A stretch of 64,000 bases of DNA from Ferdinandcohnia sp047246645 (GCF_047246645.1 NZ_JBFOKR010000022.1:1-64000); one strand, 5' to 3'. Numbered from the stretch's first letter, positions 23,792 through 32,722 are shown. Notes: generated by a model from the sequence alone, not told the origin. Translations and numbers: made by a program.

Positions 23792-24559
23792 TTGGCATTT
23801 ATGCATGCATATCATACAGACATTGGAATTAAGAAGAAGACGAATCAGGATGCCTTGCTGATTAAAACGGCGAAAACACCTGATGGATATGTAGGACTAT
23901 TCGTTGTTTGTGACGGCATGGGTGGCTTAGCGCATGGAGAACTGGCAAGTGCAACCGTTGTTCGAGGACTCTCGGATTGGTTTGAAAATCAACTTCCAGA
24001 ACTACTTCATTCAGAACAGCTCGATGCAGATATCCGTGAAGCCCTAGAAGTCTGTGTGAAGGAACAAAATGAAAAAATACTAGAGTATGGCGGGCAATCC
24101 AATATACAAATTGGAACAACATTAACTGCTTTACTTATCATCCAATCCACCTATTTTATTGTTCATATAGGCGATAGTAGGGCTTATCAGATACAACAAC
24201 AGGTTGAAAAGTTGACAAAGGATCAAACCTTAGTTGCAAGAGAGGTGGAGCGCGGCAATATAACAGAGGAACAGGCTCTTCAGGACCCGCGTCGCAATGT
24301 CCTACTACAATGTGTAGGTGCAACAAAGGATTTGGATGTTGTTATTTTAACAGGTGAAACAAGTCCAGGAACACTCTTCTTACTTTGCACGGATGGATTT
24401 TACCATAAAATCACCGAAGACGAATTACTAGATGAACTACGACCAAATCAATATTTAAATGAAAAACAGTTAAAATACAAAGCTATTAAACTAATTGATG
24501 CAGTTAAGGAACGGAGAGAGGTTGATAATATTTCCGTTGTCTTAGCACATGTTGTTTAA
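23792..24559 (+). CDS. PP2C-family Ser/Thr phosphatase (PrpC/Stp type)
   Basis: 255 residues with all PP2C motifs in order: KTNQDA (D20), VVCDGMGG (D41), GTTLTALLI, HIGDSRAY, LTKDQTLV, LLCTDGFY and DNISVVLAHV. It removes phosphate from Ser/Thr in a metal-dependent way and would oppose the kinase encoded next. The likely start is TTG 23792, with an internal ATG at 23801; upstream AAGG is weak. The stop codon TAA lies inside the left end of a dispersed repeat (24555-24755). In B. subtilis prpC and prkC overlap; here about 240 bp of repeat separates the pair. Confidence 0.9.
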   Translation: MAFMHAYHTDIGIKKKTNQDALLIKTAKTPDGYVGLFVVCDGMGGLAHGELASATVVRGLSDWFENQLPELLHSEQLDADIREALEVCVKEQNEKILEYGGQSNIQIGTTLTALLIIQSTYFIVHIGDSRAYQIQQQVEKLTKDQTLVAREVERGNITEEQALQDPRRNVLLQCVGATKDLDVVILTGETSPGTLFLLCTDGFYHKITEDELLDELRPNQYLNEKQLKYKAIKLIDAVKERREVDNISVVLAHVV

Positions 24560-24755
24560 CTTTATTCAACAGAAGTCCCCTTCTTCTATAAGTGGGGGAT
24601 GAATGCAAATGGAGTATACAATTCAGTCGGGGGGCAAACTCCGACTGAATAAAGTTAAAGCCTCCGGCGGATGCCACGATTTTTAAGAGGAAATTTTCGA
24701 GCAAGCTCGAAAAAAATCGGGCGCAAATACGCCAAGGCGCATTTGATTAAACATG
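24555..24755. repeat. two-module dispersed repeat, copy A (IS200/IS605-end-like)
   Basis: Module 1 (24555-24659) is bounded by a 14-bp inverted repeat (TTTAACTTTATTCA at 24555-24568 and its complement at 24646-24659). It contains a GTCCCC...GTGGGGG hairpin followed by GATGAATGC, a layout I associate with IS200/IS605 right ends, and a 10-bp hairpin (24621-24630 with 24641-24650). Module 2 (24660-24755) begins GCCTCCGGCGGATGCCACG and ends GCCAAGGCGCATTTGA. A second copy lies at 52559-52716. It overlaps the phosphatase stop codon. Confidence 0.65.
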
Positions 24756-24801
24756 GCTATTTTGTAAGCAAAAGTGTCCATCAGTTCTGGGGGAATTACA
24801 A

Positions 24802-26748
24802 TTGATTAAGATAGGAACATTTATCGATGATAGATACGAGATACTCAAGGAAATTGGCCGCGGTGGGATGAGTATTGTCTATTTGGCAATGGACAATCGT
24901 TTAAATAAATCCCTTGTTGTAAAGGATATTCGCAAACGCGGTAACAGCAATAATGAACTGCTCATTAATAGTTTAGTAGTCGAAGCGAATATGTTAAAGA
25001 AGTTAGACCATGGAGCTCTTCCAAAGATCTACGACATTATCGAGTCTGAAGGTGATATTTATGTCGTAATGGACTATGTCGAAGGGGAATCTCTTAAGCA
25101 AAAGCTGCAGCGGGAAAAAGTGATTGGGGCAAAGGAAGTTATAGATTGGGCGAAGCAGCTGAGTCAGGTACTTGGTTATCTTCACACAAGAAAGCCACAT
25201 CCAATTATTTACCGTGATATGAAGCCGGATAACGTTATGCTGACACCAGAAGGCAAAATCAAACTTATCGACTTCGGGATTGCCAGAGAATTTAAGGATG
25301 AAAGTTTAACTGATACGACCAATCTTGGAACAAAGAGCTATGCAGCACCTGAGCAATTATCAGGAAAACGTACGGATGCAAGGACGGATATTTATAGCTT
25401 AGGACTTACGTTATATCACCTAGTTACGGGTAAAAGTCTAAATGACCCACCGTATGAGGTTAAACCAATTCGGCATTGGAATCCTTCTCTTCCTGAGGGG
25501 CTCGAACATATCATTTTAAAATGTACCCAGGCAGAGCCTGAAAATCGGTACCAAACCTGTGAAGAACTATTTTATGACTTGGAAAACATCAATAAGCTAA
25601 CAGCAGGCTACCGAAAGAAACTATTCAAACAGCTATATTTATTTTTAATTCCAGCTACACTGTTTCTCGCTTTTTCTACAACAACGGTCTTTGGCTATAA
25701 GGGAATGAAGAGCGAACAATTCCAGGATTATATGGGCTTGGTCAATGAATCGAGTATTTCATTGATTGAAGGAAATGACACGGATGCTATTCAACTTTTA
25801 GAAAAAGCAATTGCTGTTGATAAGGGGCGAGCCTCTGCTTATATTAATCTACTTGATGTCTACATTAACCGTAATGAGGTTGATGCCGGTCTTACAAAGA
25901 TTGAACAATATGTTAATGACGAATATGGAAATATCCATAAAAATAGTGAAGTCTTATTTAAGTTAGGTATGACCTATTTTGATAGAAAACGGGACTACCC
26001 GGTTGCTTTGAAATATTTTAAACAAGTCGATGCAGAAGATATTCCAGATGCGACTTACTATAAAACGCTTGCTACCACATTAGGTGGAATGAACATTGAT
26101 TACAATGAGTTCTCAGACAACCTACTGGAGTTTGAATCGTATAATGACAACCTGCCAAATGATTCTAAAAAGGTAGATAACTATAATTCGTTAGCGAATA
26201 TTTACATCTCCTATAAAGGACAAATTCCTGAAGCAAATACGAAAGCAATAACCGTTGTTCAAAAAGCAAAGGATGTACTGGCGTTAACTGAAAATGAATC
26301 ACTACAGTTAAAGTACGAGATTGATTTTGAACAAAAGCTTGCACAGGCTTTTTATAGTAGAGGTGTGAATGTAAAAGCGGTTGATCAAGTTGCTGCTAGA
26401 GAGGACTTTGAGCAGGCAGTTGAGCATTATAATCTCTTACTAGACTTGAACGTACCAAACGTAGAAGAGGTCATGGTCAATTTAGGCGTTATTTATCAAG
26501 AGATGGGCGAGTACTCTCAGGCTACAGAACAGTTTCAAAAGGTAATTAAAATGTTCCCGGAAAGTCTGAACGCTTATGTTAAGCTAGGGAATCTTTTACT
26601 AGATGTCGAGCAAGGAAAAGATGAGGCTCAGCGTAACTACAGTGAAGCAAAGAAGATATGTGATGAAGCAGGTAAACTGGAAGGTGCCAAAGAAAATGAG
26701 GCATATAAAAAGCTTATGAGAAGAATGGCGAATTTGAATATATCGTAA
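24802..26748 (+). CDS. Hanks-type Ser/Thr kinase, one membrane span, C-terminal TPR region
   Basis: 648 residues. The cytosolic kinase domain (about 10-270) has a glycine loop (GRGGMS from G19), Lys K41, catalytic D139 in YRDMKPDN (HRD reads YRD), N144 and the DFG at D157, so it looks active. A single span lies near 277-298, and residues about 315-640 are TPR-like helices, predicted outside the membrane. B. subtilis PrkC instead carries PASTA domains. The kinase-span-helical layout recalls EssB/YukC, which has a pseudokinase. TTG start with GGGGG upstream. Repeats flank the gene on both sides. Confidence 0.88.
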   Translation: MIKIGTFIDDRYEILKEIGRGGMSIVYLAMDNRLNKSLVVKDIRKRGNSNNELLINSLVVEANMLKKLDHGALPKIYDIIESEGDIYVVMDYVEGESLKQKLQREKVIGAKEVIDWAKQLSQVLGYLHTRKPHPIIYRDMKPDNVMLTPEGKIKLIDFGIAREFKDESLTDTTNLGTKSYAAPEQLSGKRTDARTDIYSLGLTLYHLVTGKSLNDPPYEVKPIRHWNPSLPEGLEHIILKCTQAEPENRYQTCEELFYDLENINKLTAGYRKKLFKQLYLFLIPATLFLAFSTTTVFGYKGMKSEQFQDYMGLVNESSISLIEGNDTDAIQLLEKAIAVDKGRASAYINLLDVYINRNEVDAGLTKIEQYVNDEYGNIHKNSEVLFKLGMTYFDRKRDYPVALKYFKQVDAEDIPDATYYKTLATTLGGMNIDYNEFSDNLLEFESYNDNLPNDSKKVDNYNSLANIYISYKGQIPEANTKAITVVQKAKDVLALTENESLQLKYEIDFEQKLAQAFYSRGVNVKAVDQVAAREDFEQAVEHYNLLLDLNVPNVEEVMVNLGVIYQEMGEYSQATEQFQKVIKMFPESLNAYVKLGNLLLDVEQGKDEAQRNYSEAKKICDEAGKLEGAKENEAYKKLMRRMANLNIS

Positions 26749-26796
26749 AGGACTTTTATAACGAATGAATAAAAAAACTTCTACTAATAAATTTTC

Positions 26797-26970
26797 GTGT
26801 CTAGCTCCAGCGCCTAGCCCCTCGAGGTCGCTTCACCCCTCCTGCGGCGGTACAGTCTACTCGGGGTTCCGACGCACAGGACGTGCTAGTGCCGACGTTG
26901 CCACAGGACGTGGCGACTTTAGTCGGCCAGCGCTTGTCGGGGCTGACCAAGGCGCTTGCGCATTTCGTTT
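26797..26970. repeat. GC-rich dispersed Bacillus repeat element
   Basis: From GTGTCTAGCTCCAGCGCC to AAGGCGCTTGCGC this stretch is much more GC-rich than its surroundings. Its ends can pair (AGCGCC with GGCGCT, AGCCCC with GGGGCT), giving a long folded stem. I recognise the sequence as a type of intergenic repeat common in Bacillus genomes, from memory. The ribosome site of the next gene, GAAAGGGGGG, lies directly at its right edge. An 85-codon open frame across it is not a gene. Confidence 0.75.
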
Positions 26971-26988
26971 TGAAAGGGGGGCTGTCAG

Positions 26989-27573
26989 TTGGAATATCAG
27001 ATTATGTTTTATGGAGGATTAGCAGGAGCAATAATCACTCTCATTATATCAATTATCGTTTTTATGAAACTTAAAATCTCACAGGTGCTGACGGACATTA
27101 CAGGCTACCGCTCTCGGAAAAAAGCAAGTGCAGTTACTGGTCAATCTAGACGTACCGATACAGAAACAAAGAAAACAACTAGCGAAATAAAACTTCGTAA
27201 AAAAGATGTTCCTGCTGCAGTGGAAGATACAGCAATTATGAGTCAGGAACTGGAGCCAACAGCTATTCTGCCAAATGATCAGAAATACATGGCACCAACG
27301 GAGCTTTTAGTTGAAAAAGAAACTGCGGCTTATATGGAAGAAGAAACCTCGATATTAGGTACTGATGATGAAGAAACAATGCTTTTATCAGATGATGACG
27401 ATGAGACAACACTTCTGCAAGACGAAGATGAAACAACGATTCTTACAGAAGGTGATGGAGAAACCGCATTGTTGAACGTAACAAAAGAAAAATCAAATTT
27501 TGAAATAGAAGTGGATGTAATGATTATCCACACAAACCAAGTAATCGAAAAAAGGGGGGCATTTAGTCAGTGA
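26989..27573 (+). CDS. single-span protein with periodic T-x-[IL]-[LM] motif, probable kinase substrate
   Basis: 194 residues: a short exterior N-terminus, one membrane span (about 9-27), then a cytoplasmic basic segment and an acidic tail. In the tail a Thr-x-[Ile/Leu]-[Leu/Met] motif recurs at T81, T91, T104, T120, T130, T140, T149/150 and T159, about every ten residues (EETSIL, DEETMLL, DETTLL, DETTIL, GETALL). These recall the ETTS phospho-acceptor of GarA/OdhI read by FHA domains. TTG start at 26989, 7 bases after GAAAGGGGGG. The stop overlaps the next start. I recognise no family; a phosphothreonine scaffold role is inferred. Confidence 0.7.
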   Translation: MEYQIMFYGGLAGAIITLIISIIVFMKLKISQVLTDITGYRSRKKASAVTGQSRRTDTETKKTTSEIKLRKKDVPAAVEDTAIMSQELEPTAILPNDQKYMAPTELLVEKETAAYMEEETSILGTDDEETMLLSDDDDETTLLQDEDETTILTEGDGETALLNVTKEKSNFEIEVDVMIIHTNQVIEKRGAFSQ

Positions 27574-30500
27574 TAGGCATGATATCAAGAAGTTATCGAA
27601 AAAATAAAACTGTATTTTGGATACCGGCTGTGTTGTTGGTTGTATTGTCGGTAGCGTTGTTTAGTGGGAATGTATTTTCAGAAGGAGATATTGAGAGAAA
27701 GGTCATATTTAATAATGATGAATGGGATATTTCAGAAGACTTTACAAAAGAATGGCTCTCAAATCAAGACCAGATTACTTTTAAGGTGGATTTGACGGAA
27801 GACTATCAAAACTATTTGGAGTCAATAAAAGTTCCAGAAGAACCACAGGAAGAAGAACTAAGTAACCCTGGCGGTGATGGTAGCGAACCAGAAAACCCGG
27901 TAGATGGAACAGAAAATAGTACGCCTGGTGAGGAACCAGCACCTCCTGTTGTAGGTATTCCTTTTTCAGCAACTACTGAAATTGGAACAACGTCAATCAA
28001 GGAAGTTGAAACTGATGGAGCGTTTCAAGGCTTATATGAGGTTACTGTCACTGTGCCTGCTGAAACTGAAGATTTAGTTATTCCAATACATATTGATTTT
28101 GCAAATAATGACTGGAATATTCCTAATGACGTGGCAGCATCTTTTTCAATTGAAAGAGATACAAGTGCTCCAGGAATCTCCTTTACTGGAGTAGGCGAAG
28201 ATAATCCAATTGAATACAAAGATGTTGCAATAAAAATCAGTATAAGTGATGAGAATTATAATCCTGCAAATGTAAATGTAACTGTTAAAAAAGATGAAAT
28301 AGATTTTGTTATTGAGGATGAACTTGATTGGAGTTCGGGAGAGGAAACAATTACTTTTAAGCAAGCTGGGGATTATGTAGTAACAGTAACAGCAACGGAT
28401 AAAGCCGGGAATGTTACGAATCCTCCTGCAACAAGATTATTCTCAATCTACAAGAAGGAAGCGGAATTTAATATTAAAAATAAAACTAGCAATGGTTTTT
28501 ACAATGGGAATGTAGAAATTGAAGTAATAAATGATATCAGAATGTCTAATTTTGAGGCAACAATTGAAAAAGATGGTATTCCAATTACAGTCACACCGAA
28601 TTTTTCAATTGGAGGGAGAAAAGCAACTTTAAAACTACAAGATGAAGGAGCTTATCAAATCAAGGTTTCCTTTAATGATAGAAGGCAGCAGGAAAAATAC
28701 GTGCTTGGTCCGCACACCTTAACAATTGATAAAACAAAGCCTGTTGTAACAATTGCTGGGGTGACTGAAGGTAACAAATACAAGGAATCAAAAGAAATCT
28801 CTTTTAATTTAACTGAGAAAAATGAAGATACAACTAAAAGACTATTAACAGTTAAACGCAATGGTACAAAGTACCTTGAGGTAAAAGGTGTAGAGGCTTT
28901 TTCAAATCGAACTTTTACTGAAGATGGCAGTTATGAAATAGATGTAACCTCTATTGACCTAGCAGGAAATGAAGATGATTTTAAACCGGTTACTTTTACG
29001 ATTGATACAACTGCCCCTGAACTAGCCATTACAGGTGTAGAAAATAATGGTTATTATAAAACTGATAGAGAAGTAGTGATGACTGCATTTGATGAGTTGA
29101 CTCTAAACGAGACTAAAATTAATGCGGTAATTGAAAAGGTTGGCGATTCAGAGTTTAAAGCAGATGTAACATTCTCAAAAAAATCGGGTACTACAGCTGA
29201 AGCAAAGTACTCTTTTAAAAATGATGGGGAATATCGTATTACTCTAAATTCAACTGATGATGCAGGAAATACTGCAACTGAAAAGACTGTTACTTTTACA
29301 ATGGATAAAACAAAACCTGTTATTAATGTAACTGGGGTAGAGAATAACTCTAGATATGCCGAGGATAAAAATGTTCAGATTGATGTAAGTGATATAAATC
29401 TTGAGGATGCTGATGTAGCAGTACTTAAAAACGGCAAAGAGTATACGATCGATCCACTTGAGGTGAAAGATGGTGCGGCTACAACTTCACACTTATTCAC
29501 TGCAGATGGCGTATACCAGCTTCAAATCAGTGCTAAGGATAAAGCAGGAAATCAGCATTCGTCTACTATACAGTTTACAATCGATAAATCTGTTCCAGAA
29601 ATTTTATATTCAATTGTAAATGGAACTTACTTTAATGAGAATCAAGTAAACTTGACTGTTTCGGTTGAAGATTACACACCGTTCCTTCCAGAAATAACAG
29701 TCATAAGAAAGCATAATGGTGAAACAACAGAAATTCCAACTGGTGAATGGGCTGACGAGGTTGTATGGTTATTTACACAAAGAAAAACGATAAACCTAGT
29801 AGACGAAGGGGAGTATTTTGTAACGGTAACAGCTACGGACTACTTTGGAAAAGAAAGTACAAAAGAACTAGCGTTTACTATCGACCGTACGTTGCCTGAA
29901 ATTTCAGTTGCAGGTATTCCGAATAAGGGATTTGTTCAAAAGAACAATCAGTTAACAATTAATATAGATGACCTACATTTTAATTCGGACTTACTAGAGG
30001 TTAAGGTCAATGGCAAAGTAGTGGAAGATGCTAATTGGGAAGAAACAGAAGCAGGTTATTTGTTTACTCAAACCTTTGAGAAAGATGGAGAATACGAGGT
30101 CATTGTAAATGCGGAGGACTTTGCTGGAAACAAAGCAAATGAAAAACAACATACATTTACGGTTGATAATATTGCACCTGTTATAAAAATTGACGGTGTG
30201 AAAAACGGTACCTATTACGATAAAAAACAAAAGGCAACAATTAAAGTAAATGAACTAAACTACAAAAATAATAAAGTTACTATTAGTGTTACAAGAAATG
30301 GAGGCTCTTATCCATTTAACGAATGGAAGAACCAGGATGTGGAATCAAGTCTTGAAATACCTTTCAATGATGATGGAGATTACGTTGTAACGGTAGCAGC
30401 TACTGATGCTGCGGATAATAGTGGGGAGAAGCAAGTGGTAGCATTTACCGTAGACGAAACGTACCCTGAACTCGAGATAAAAGGTGTTGAACATGATTTC

Positions 30501-32453
30501 AATTACAAAGTAAATAAAGAAGTTGAGTTTATTGTAAGAGATACAAACATTGACACTACTTCACTTCGCGTTACAAAGAATGGTAAGGACTATCAAGTAG
30601 GATCATTTACTAAGTCAGGTTCAGTGGCAAGTCTTACTCATACATTCAAAGAAGAAGGTGAGTATGTACTTAACTTTGAATCTACTGATAAATCAGGTAA
30701 TAAAACAAAGCATAATCAAATTTTGTTTATTATCGATAAAACAAACCCAGTTGTAAAAATTGATGGAGTTGATCATCAATCTTTCAATCCAACAGGTAAA
30801 AGAGTTACTGTATCGGTTGATGAACTGAACTTTACTACTAATGAAGTTGAATTAACTGCAACAAAAGATGGGGCTACCTTTAATATTGGTGCTTGGAAAA
30901 ACTCTAGTAAACTATCTAGCCTAAGCTATAACTTTAATGACGACGGTTTATATACAGTTGGCATTAGAGCTACGGATAAGGCAGGAAACGGACCAATTAG
31001 TGCAAGCAAGACATTTACAATCGATACTACAAAGCCAGCAATTGAAATTACCGGTGTAGAGAATGCTCAACATTACAATATTGATAAACCAGTAAATGTT
31101 GCTATTAGGGACGTAAACCTAGATGTAAATCGTATTACTGTAACAAGAGATGGAAGAGGCTATAACGCTGGTGCTTTCTCAGTTTCGAACAATACAGCTA
31201 GACTAAGTCATAACTTCAGCCAAGAAGGTGACTATGTGATCCAAGTAGCAGCAATTGATAAGGCTGGAAATGAATACAGTCAACAAATTGCTTTTACAAT
31301 CGATAAAACAGATCCTGTAATAACACCTAAGTTTAGAGGTCAAAGCCGTGTGATTACGGATGGCGAATATATTAATGAAGTGTTTACACCTGAATTTGCA
31401 CTTGCTGAAAGTGAAGATACGATAGTTTCTGTTACATTAAATGGATCGAATGTTACAGGAAGAGTTCCAACTGCGTCTCAAGAAATAACATATAACTACA
31501 ATGTGGTAGCCAGAGATAAAGCGGGTAATGAATCAACCCTTCAAATTAGCTTTATCGTTGATACCACAAGACCATCGCTAACTATTTCTGGGATATTGGA
31601 TGGGTTCTTTAATAAAAACCAGGCACCAACTGTTAACTTCTCTGACCGATATTTAGATCGTGAACGTTCATATGTTACATTGAATGGCCGCCCGTTTGAA
31701 AATGGAATTACCCTTGAAGACGAAGGTGATTACACATTAAAAGCTGAGATATTTGACTTAGCGAATAACGTTTCAGCACGTACAATTATATTTACAATTG
31801 ATAAAACATCACCAGTAATTAAGTTTTCAGAACCAATTTCAAATGAGTACTTCAATAAAACAATTATGCCTGAACTATTAATAGAGGATATGAGTGCTTA
31901 TGATATCATCTCACTAACTTTAAATGGTCAACCATATAATCTTGGAGACCCAATCGAAGAAGAAGGAAAGCACGTATTATTCTTTGAAGTAAAAGATAAA
32001 GCGGGTAATATCCAGCAGTTAAGCGTTGAATTCATCATTGATAAAACAGCACCAGCTGTTGTGTATGAAGGCGTAAAAGCAGGCGAAACGTACCATGACC
32101 CTGTAACAGTTTCAATTAAATTAGATAATCCAACTGATGACCTTAAATCCGTGACAATTAATGGTGAGCTTTTTGAAGCAGATGTTACAAATGAAGATGG
32201 AAATCAAGTCATTACAACAACGTTATCAGAGATTAATACGTATAAAATAGAAGTTCATGCAACTGATGTTGCGGGGAATGAACATACTGAGGAAATTTCC
32301 TTTGAAATCGTTGAGAAAAGCGTACTTGTTAAGTTCTACGAGAATAAAACTCTATTCGCAGGAACAATCGTAGGTCTTGCAGGAGCTGCTGCTGCAGGAG
32401 CTGTCGCACTAAGACGAAGCATCATCCGCCGTAGAGACGCGAAAAATGTGTAA
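27570..32453 (+). CDS. giant Ig-repeat surface protein anchored by both ends
   Basis: 1627 residues. A basic N-terminus and membrane span (about 14-36) are followed by an acidic Pro-rich segment and about 15 tandem Ig-like domains of 85-100 residues (from about 190 to 1585). Each starts near a FTIDKTxP segment and ends near DxAGN. A second span (about 1592-1613) ends in RRSIIRRRDAKNV. With both ends inside, the repeats would form a long external loop or fibre. No LPXTG is present. GTG start at 27570 overlaps the previous stop. In T7SSb the large exterior subunit is EsaA/YueB, also N-anchored and C-anchored; this protein may fill that role here. Confidence 0.8.
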   Translation: MIGMISRSYRKNKTVFWIPAVLLVVLSVALFSGNVFSEGDIERKVIFNNDEWDISEDFTKEWLSNQDQITFKVDLTEDYQNYLESIKVPEEPQEEELSNPGGDGSEPENPVDGTENSTPGEEPAPPVVGIPFSATTEIGTTSIKEVETDGAFQGLYEVTVTVPAETEDLVIPIHIDFANNDWNIPNDVAASFSIERDTSAPGISFTGVGEDNPIEYKDVAIKISISDENYNPANVNVTVKKDEIDFVIEDELDWSSGEETITFKQAGDYVVTVTATDKAGNVTNPPATRLFSIYKKEAEFNIKNKTSNGFYNGNVEIEVINDIRMSNFEATIEKDGIPITVTPNFSIGGRKATLKLQDEGAYQIKVSFNDRRQQEKYVLGPHTLTIDKTKPVVTIAGVTEGNKYKESKEISFNLTEKNEDTTKRLLTVKRNGTKYLEVKGVEAFSNRTFTEDGSYEIDVTSIDLAGNEDDFKPVTFTIDTTAPELAITGVENNGYYKTDREVVMTAFDELTLNETKINAVIEKVGDSEFKADVTFSKKSGTTAEAKYSFKNDGEYRITLNSTDDAGNTATEKTVTFTMDKTKPVINVTGVENNSRYAEDKNVQIDVSDINLEDADVAVLKNGKEYTIDPLEVKDGAATTSHLFTADGVYQLQISAKDKAGNQHSSTIQFTIDKSVPEILYSIVNGTYFNENQVNLTVSVEDYTPFLPEITVIRKHNGETTEIPTGEWADEVVWLFTQRKTINLVDEGEYFVTVTATDYFGKESTKELAFTIDRTLPEISVAGIPNKGFVQKNNQLTINIDDLHFNSDLLEVKVNGKVVEDANWEETEAGYLFTQTFEKDGEYEVIVNAEDFAGNKANEKQHTFTVDNIAPVIKIDGVKNGTYYDKKQKATIKVNELNYKNNKVTISVTRNGGSYPFNEWKNQDVESSLEIPFNDDGDYVVTVAATDAADNSGEKQVVAFTVDETYPELEIKGVEHDFNYKVNKEVEFIVRDTNIDTTSLRVTKNGKDYQVGSFTKSGSVASLTHTFKEEGEYVLNFESTDKSGNKTKHNQILFIIDKTNPVVKIDGVDHQSFNPTGKRVTVSVDELNFTTNEVELTATKDGATFNIGAWKNSSKLSSLSYNFNDDGLYTVGIRATDKAGNGPISASKTFTIDTTKPAIEITGVENAQHYNIDKPVNVAIRDVNLDVNRITVTRDGRGYNAGAFSVSNNTARLSHNFSQEGDYVIQVAAIDKAGNEYSQQIAFTIDKTDPVITPKFRGQSRVITDGEYINEVFTPEFALAESEDTIVSVTLNGSNVTGRVPTASQEITYNYNVVARDKAGNESTLQISFIVDTTRPSLTISGILDGFFNKNQAPTVNFSDRYLDRERSYVTLNGRPFENGITLEDEGDYTLKAEIFDLANNVSARTIIFTIDKTSPVIKFSEPISNEYFNKTIMPELLIEDMSAYDIISLTLNGQPYNLGDPIEEEGKHVLFFEVKDKAGNIQQLSVEFIIDKTAPAVVYEGVKAGETYHDPVTVSIKLDNPTDDLKSVTINGELFEADVTNEDGNQVITTTLSEINTYKIEVHATDVAGNEHTEEISFEIVEKSVLVKFYENKTLFAGTIVGLAGAAAAGAVALRRSIIRRRDAKNV

Positions 32454-32490
32454 TTACTGAAGGGTATAAGTTGGTAAAGTCCTTTAAAAT

Positions 32491-32522
32491 AGGTATCCGC
32501 TTAAGTGGATACCTGTTTTTTA
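32491..32522 (+). terminator. terminator of the T7SS operon
   Basis: AGGTATCCGCTT (32491-32502) is nearly self-complementary with AAGTGGATACCT (32503-32514) and is followed by GTTTTTT. Confidence 0.88.
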
Positions 32523-32585
32523 TGAATAGTTTTATTATAGGAGTAAATTTTAGAAGAATTGAACGTAATATGATAAGAATATTGA

Positions 32586-32615
32586 AATGGGGTAACTTAC
32601 GGTTACTCCATTTTC
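32586..32615 (+). terminator. second hairpin with T-run
   Basis: AATGGGGTAAC (32586-32596) pairs with GTTACTCCATT (32602-32612) followed by TTC. It may back up the terminator at 32491. Confidence 0.6.
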
Positions 32616-32662
32616 TTATGCCTCAAACAAATAAAGTGCAAATTCAGGGGAATAACACAATA

Positions 32663-32722
32663 GTGTCCGCCTGAGGTGGACAAATCGGTGAAAGTGTATT
32701 TCTGTGGTGCCTGGCACCAGAC
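32663..32722. repeat. double-hairpin dispersed repeat, copy 1
   Basis: Two hairpins in order: GTCCGCC/GGTGGAC and TGGTGCC/GGCACCA, with ACAAATCGG and GTATTT between. Copies 2 and 3 lie at 37821-37905 and 44708-44790. All are intergenic. Confidence 0.75.

Noticed and set aside
26765..27022. 85-codon open frame rich in Arg, Gly and Pro
   Set aside because: It is a translation of the GC-rich dispersed repeat.
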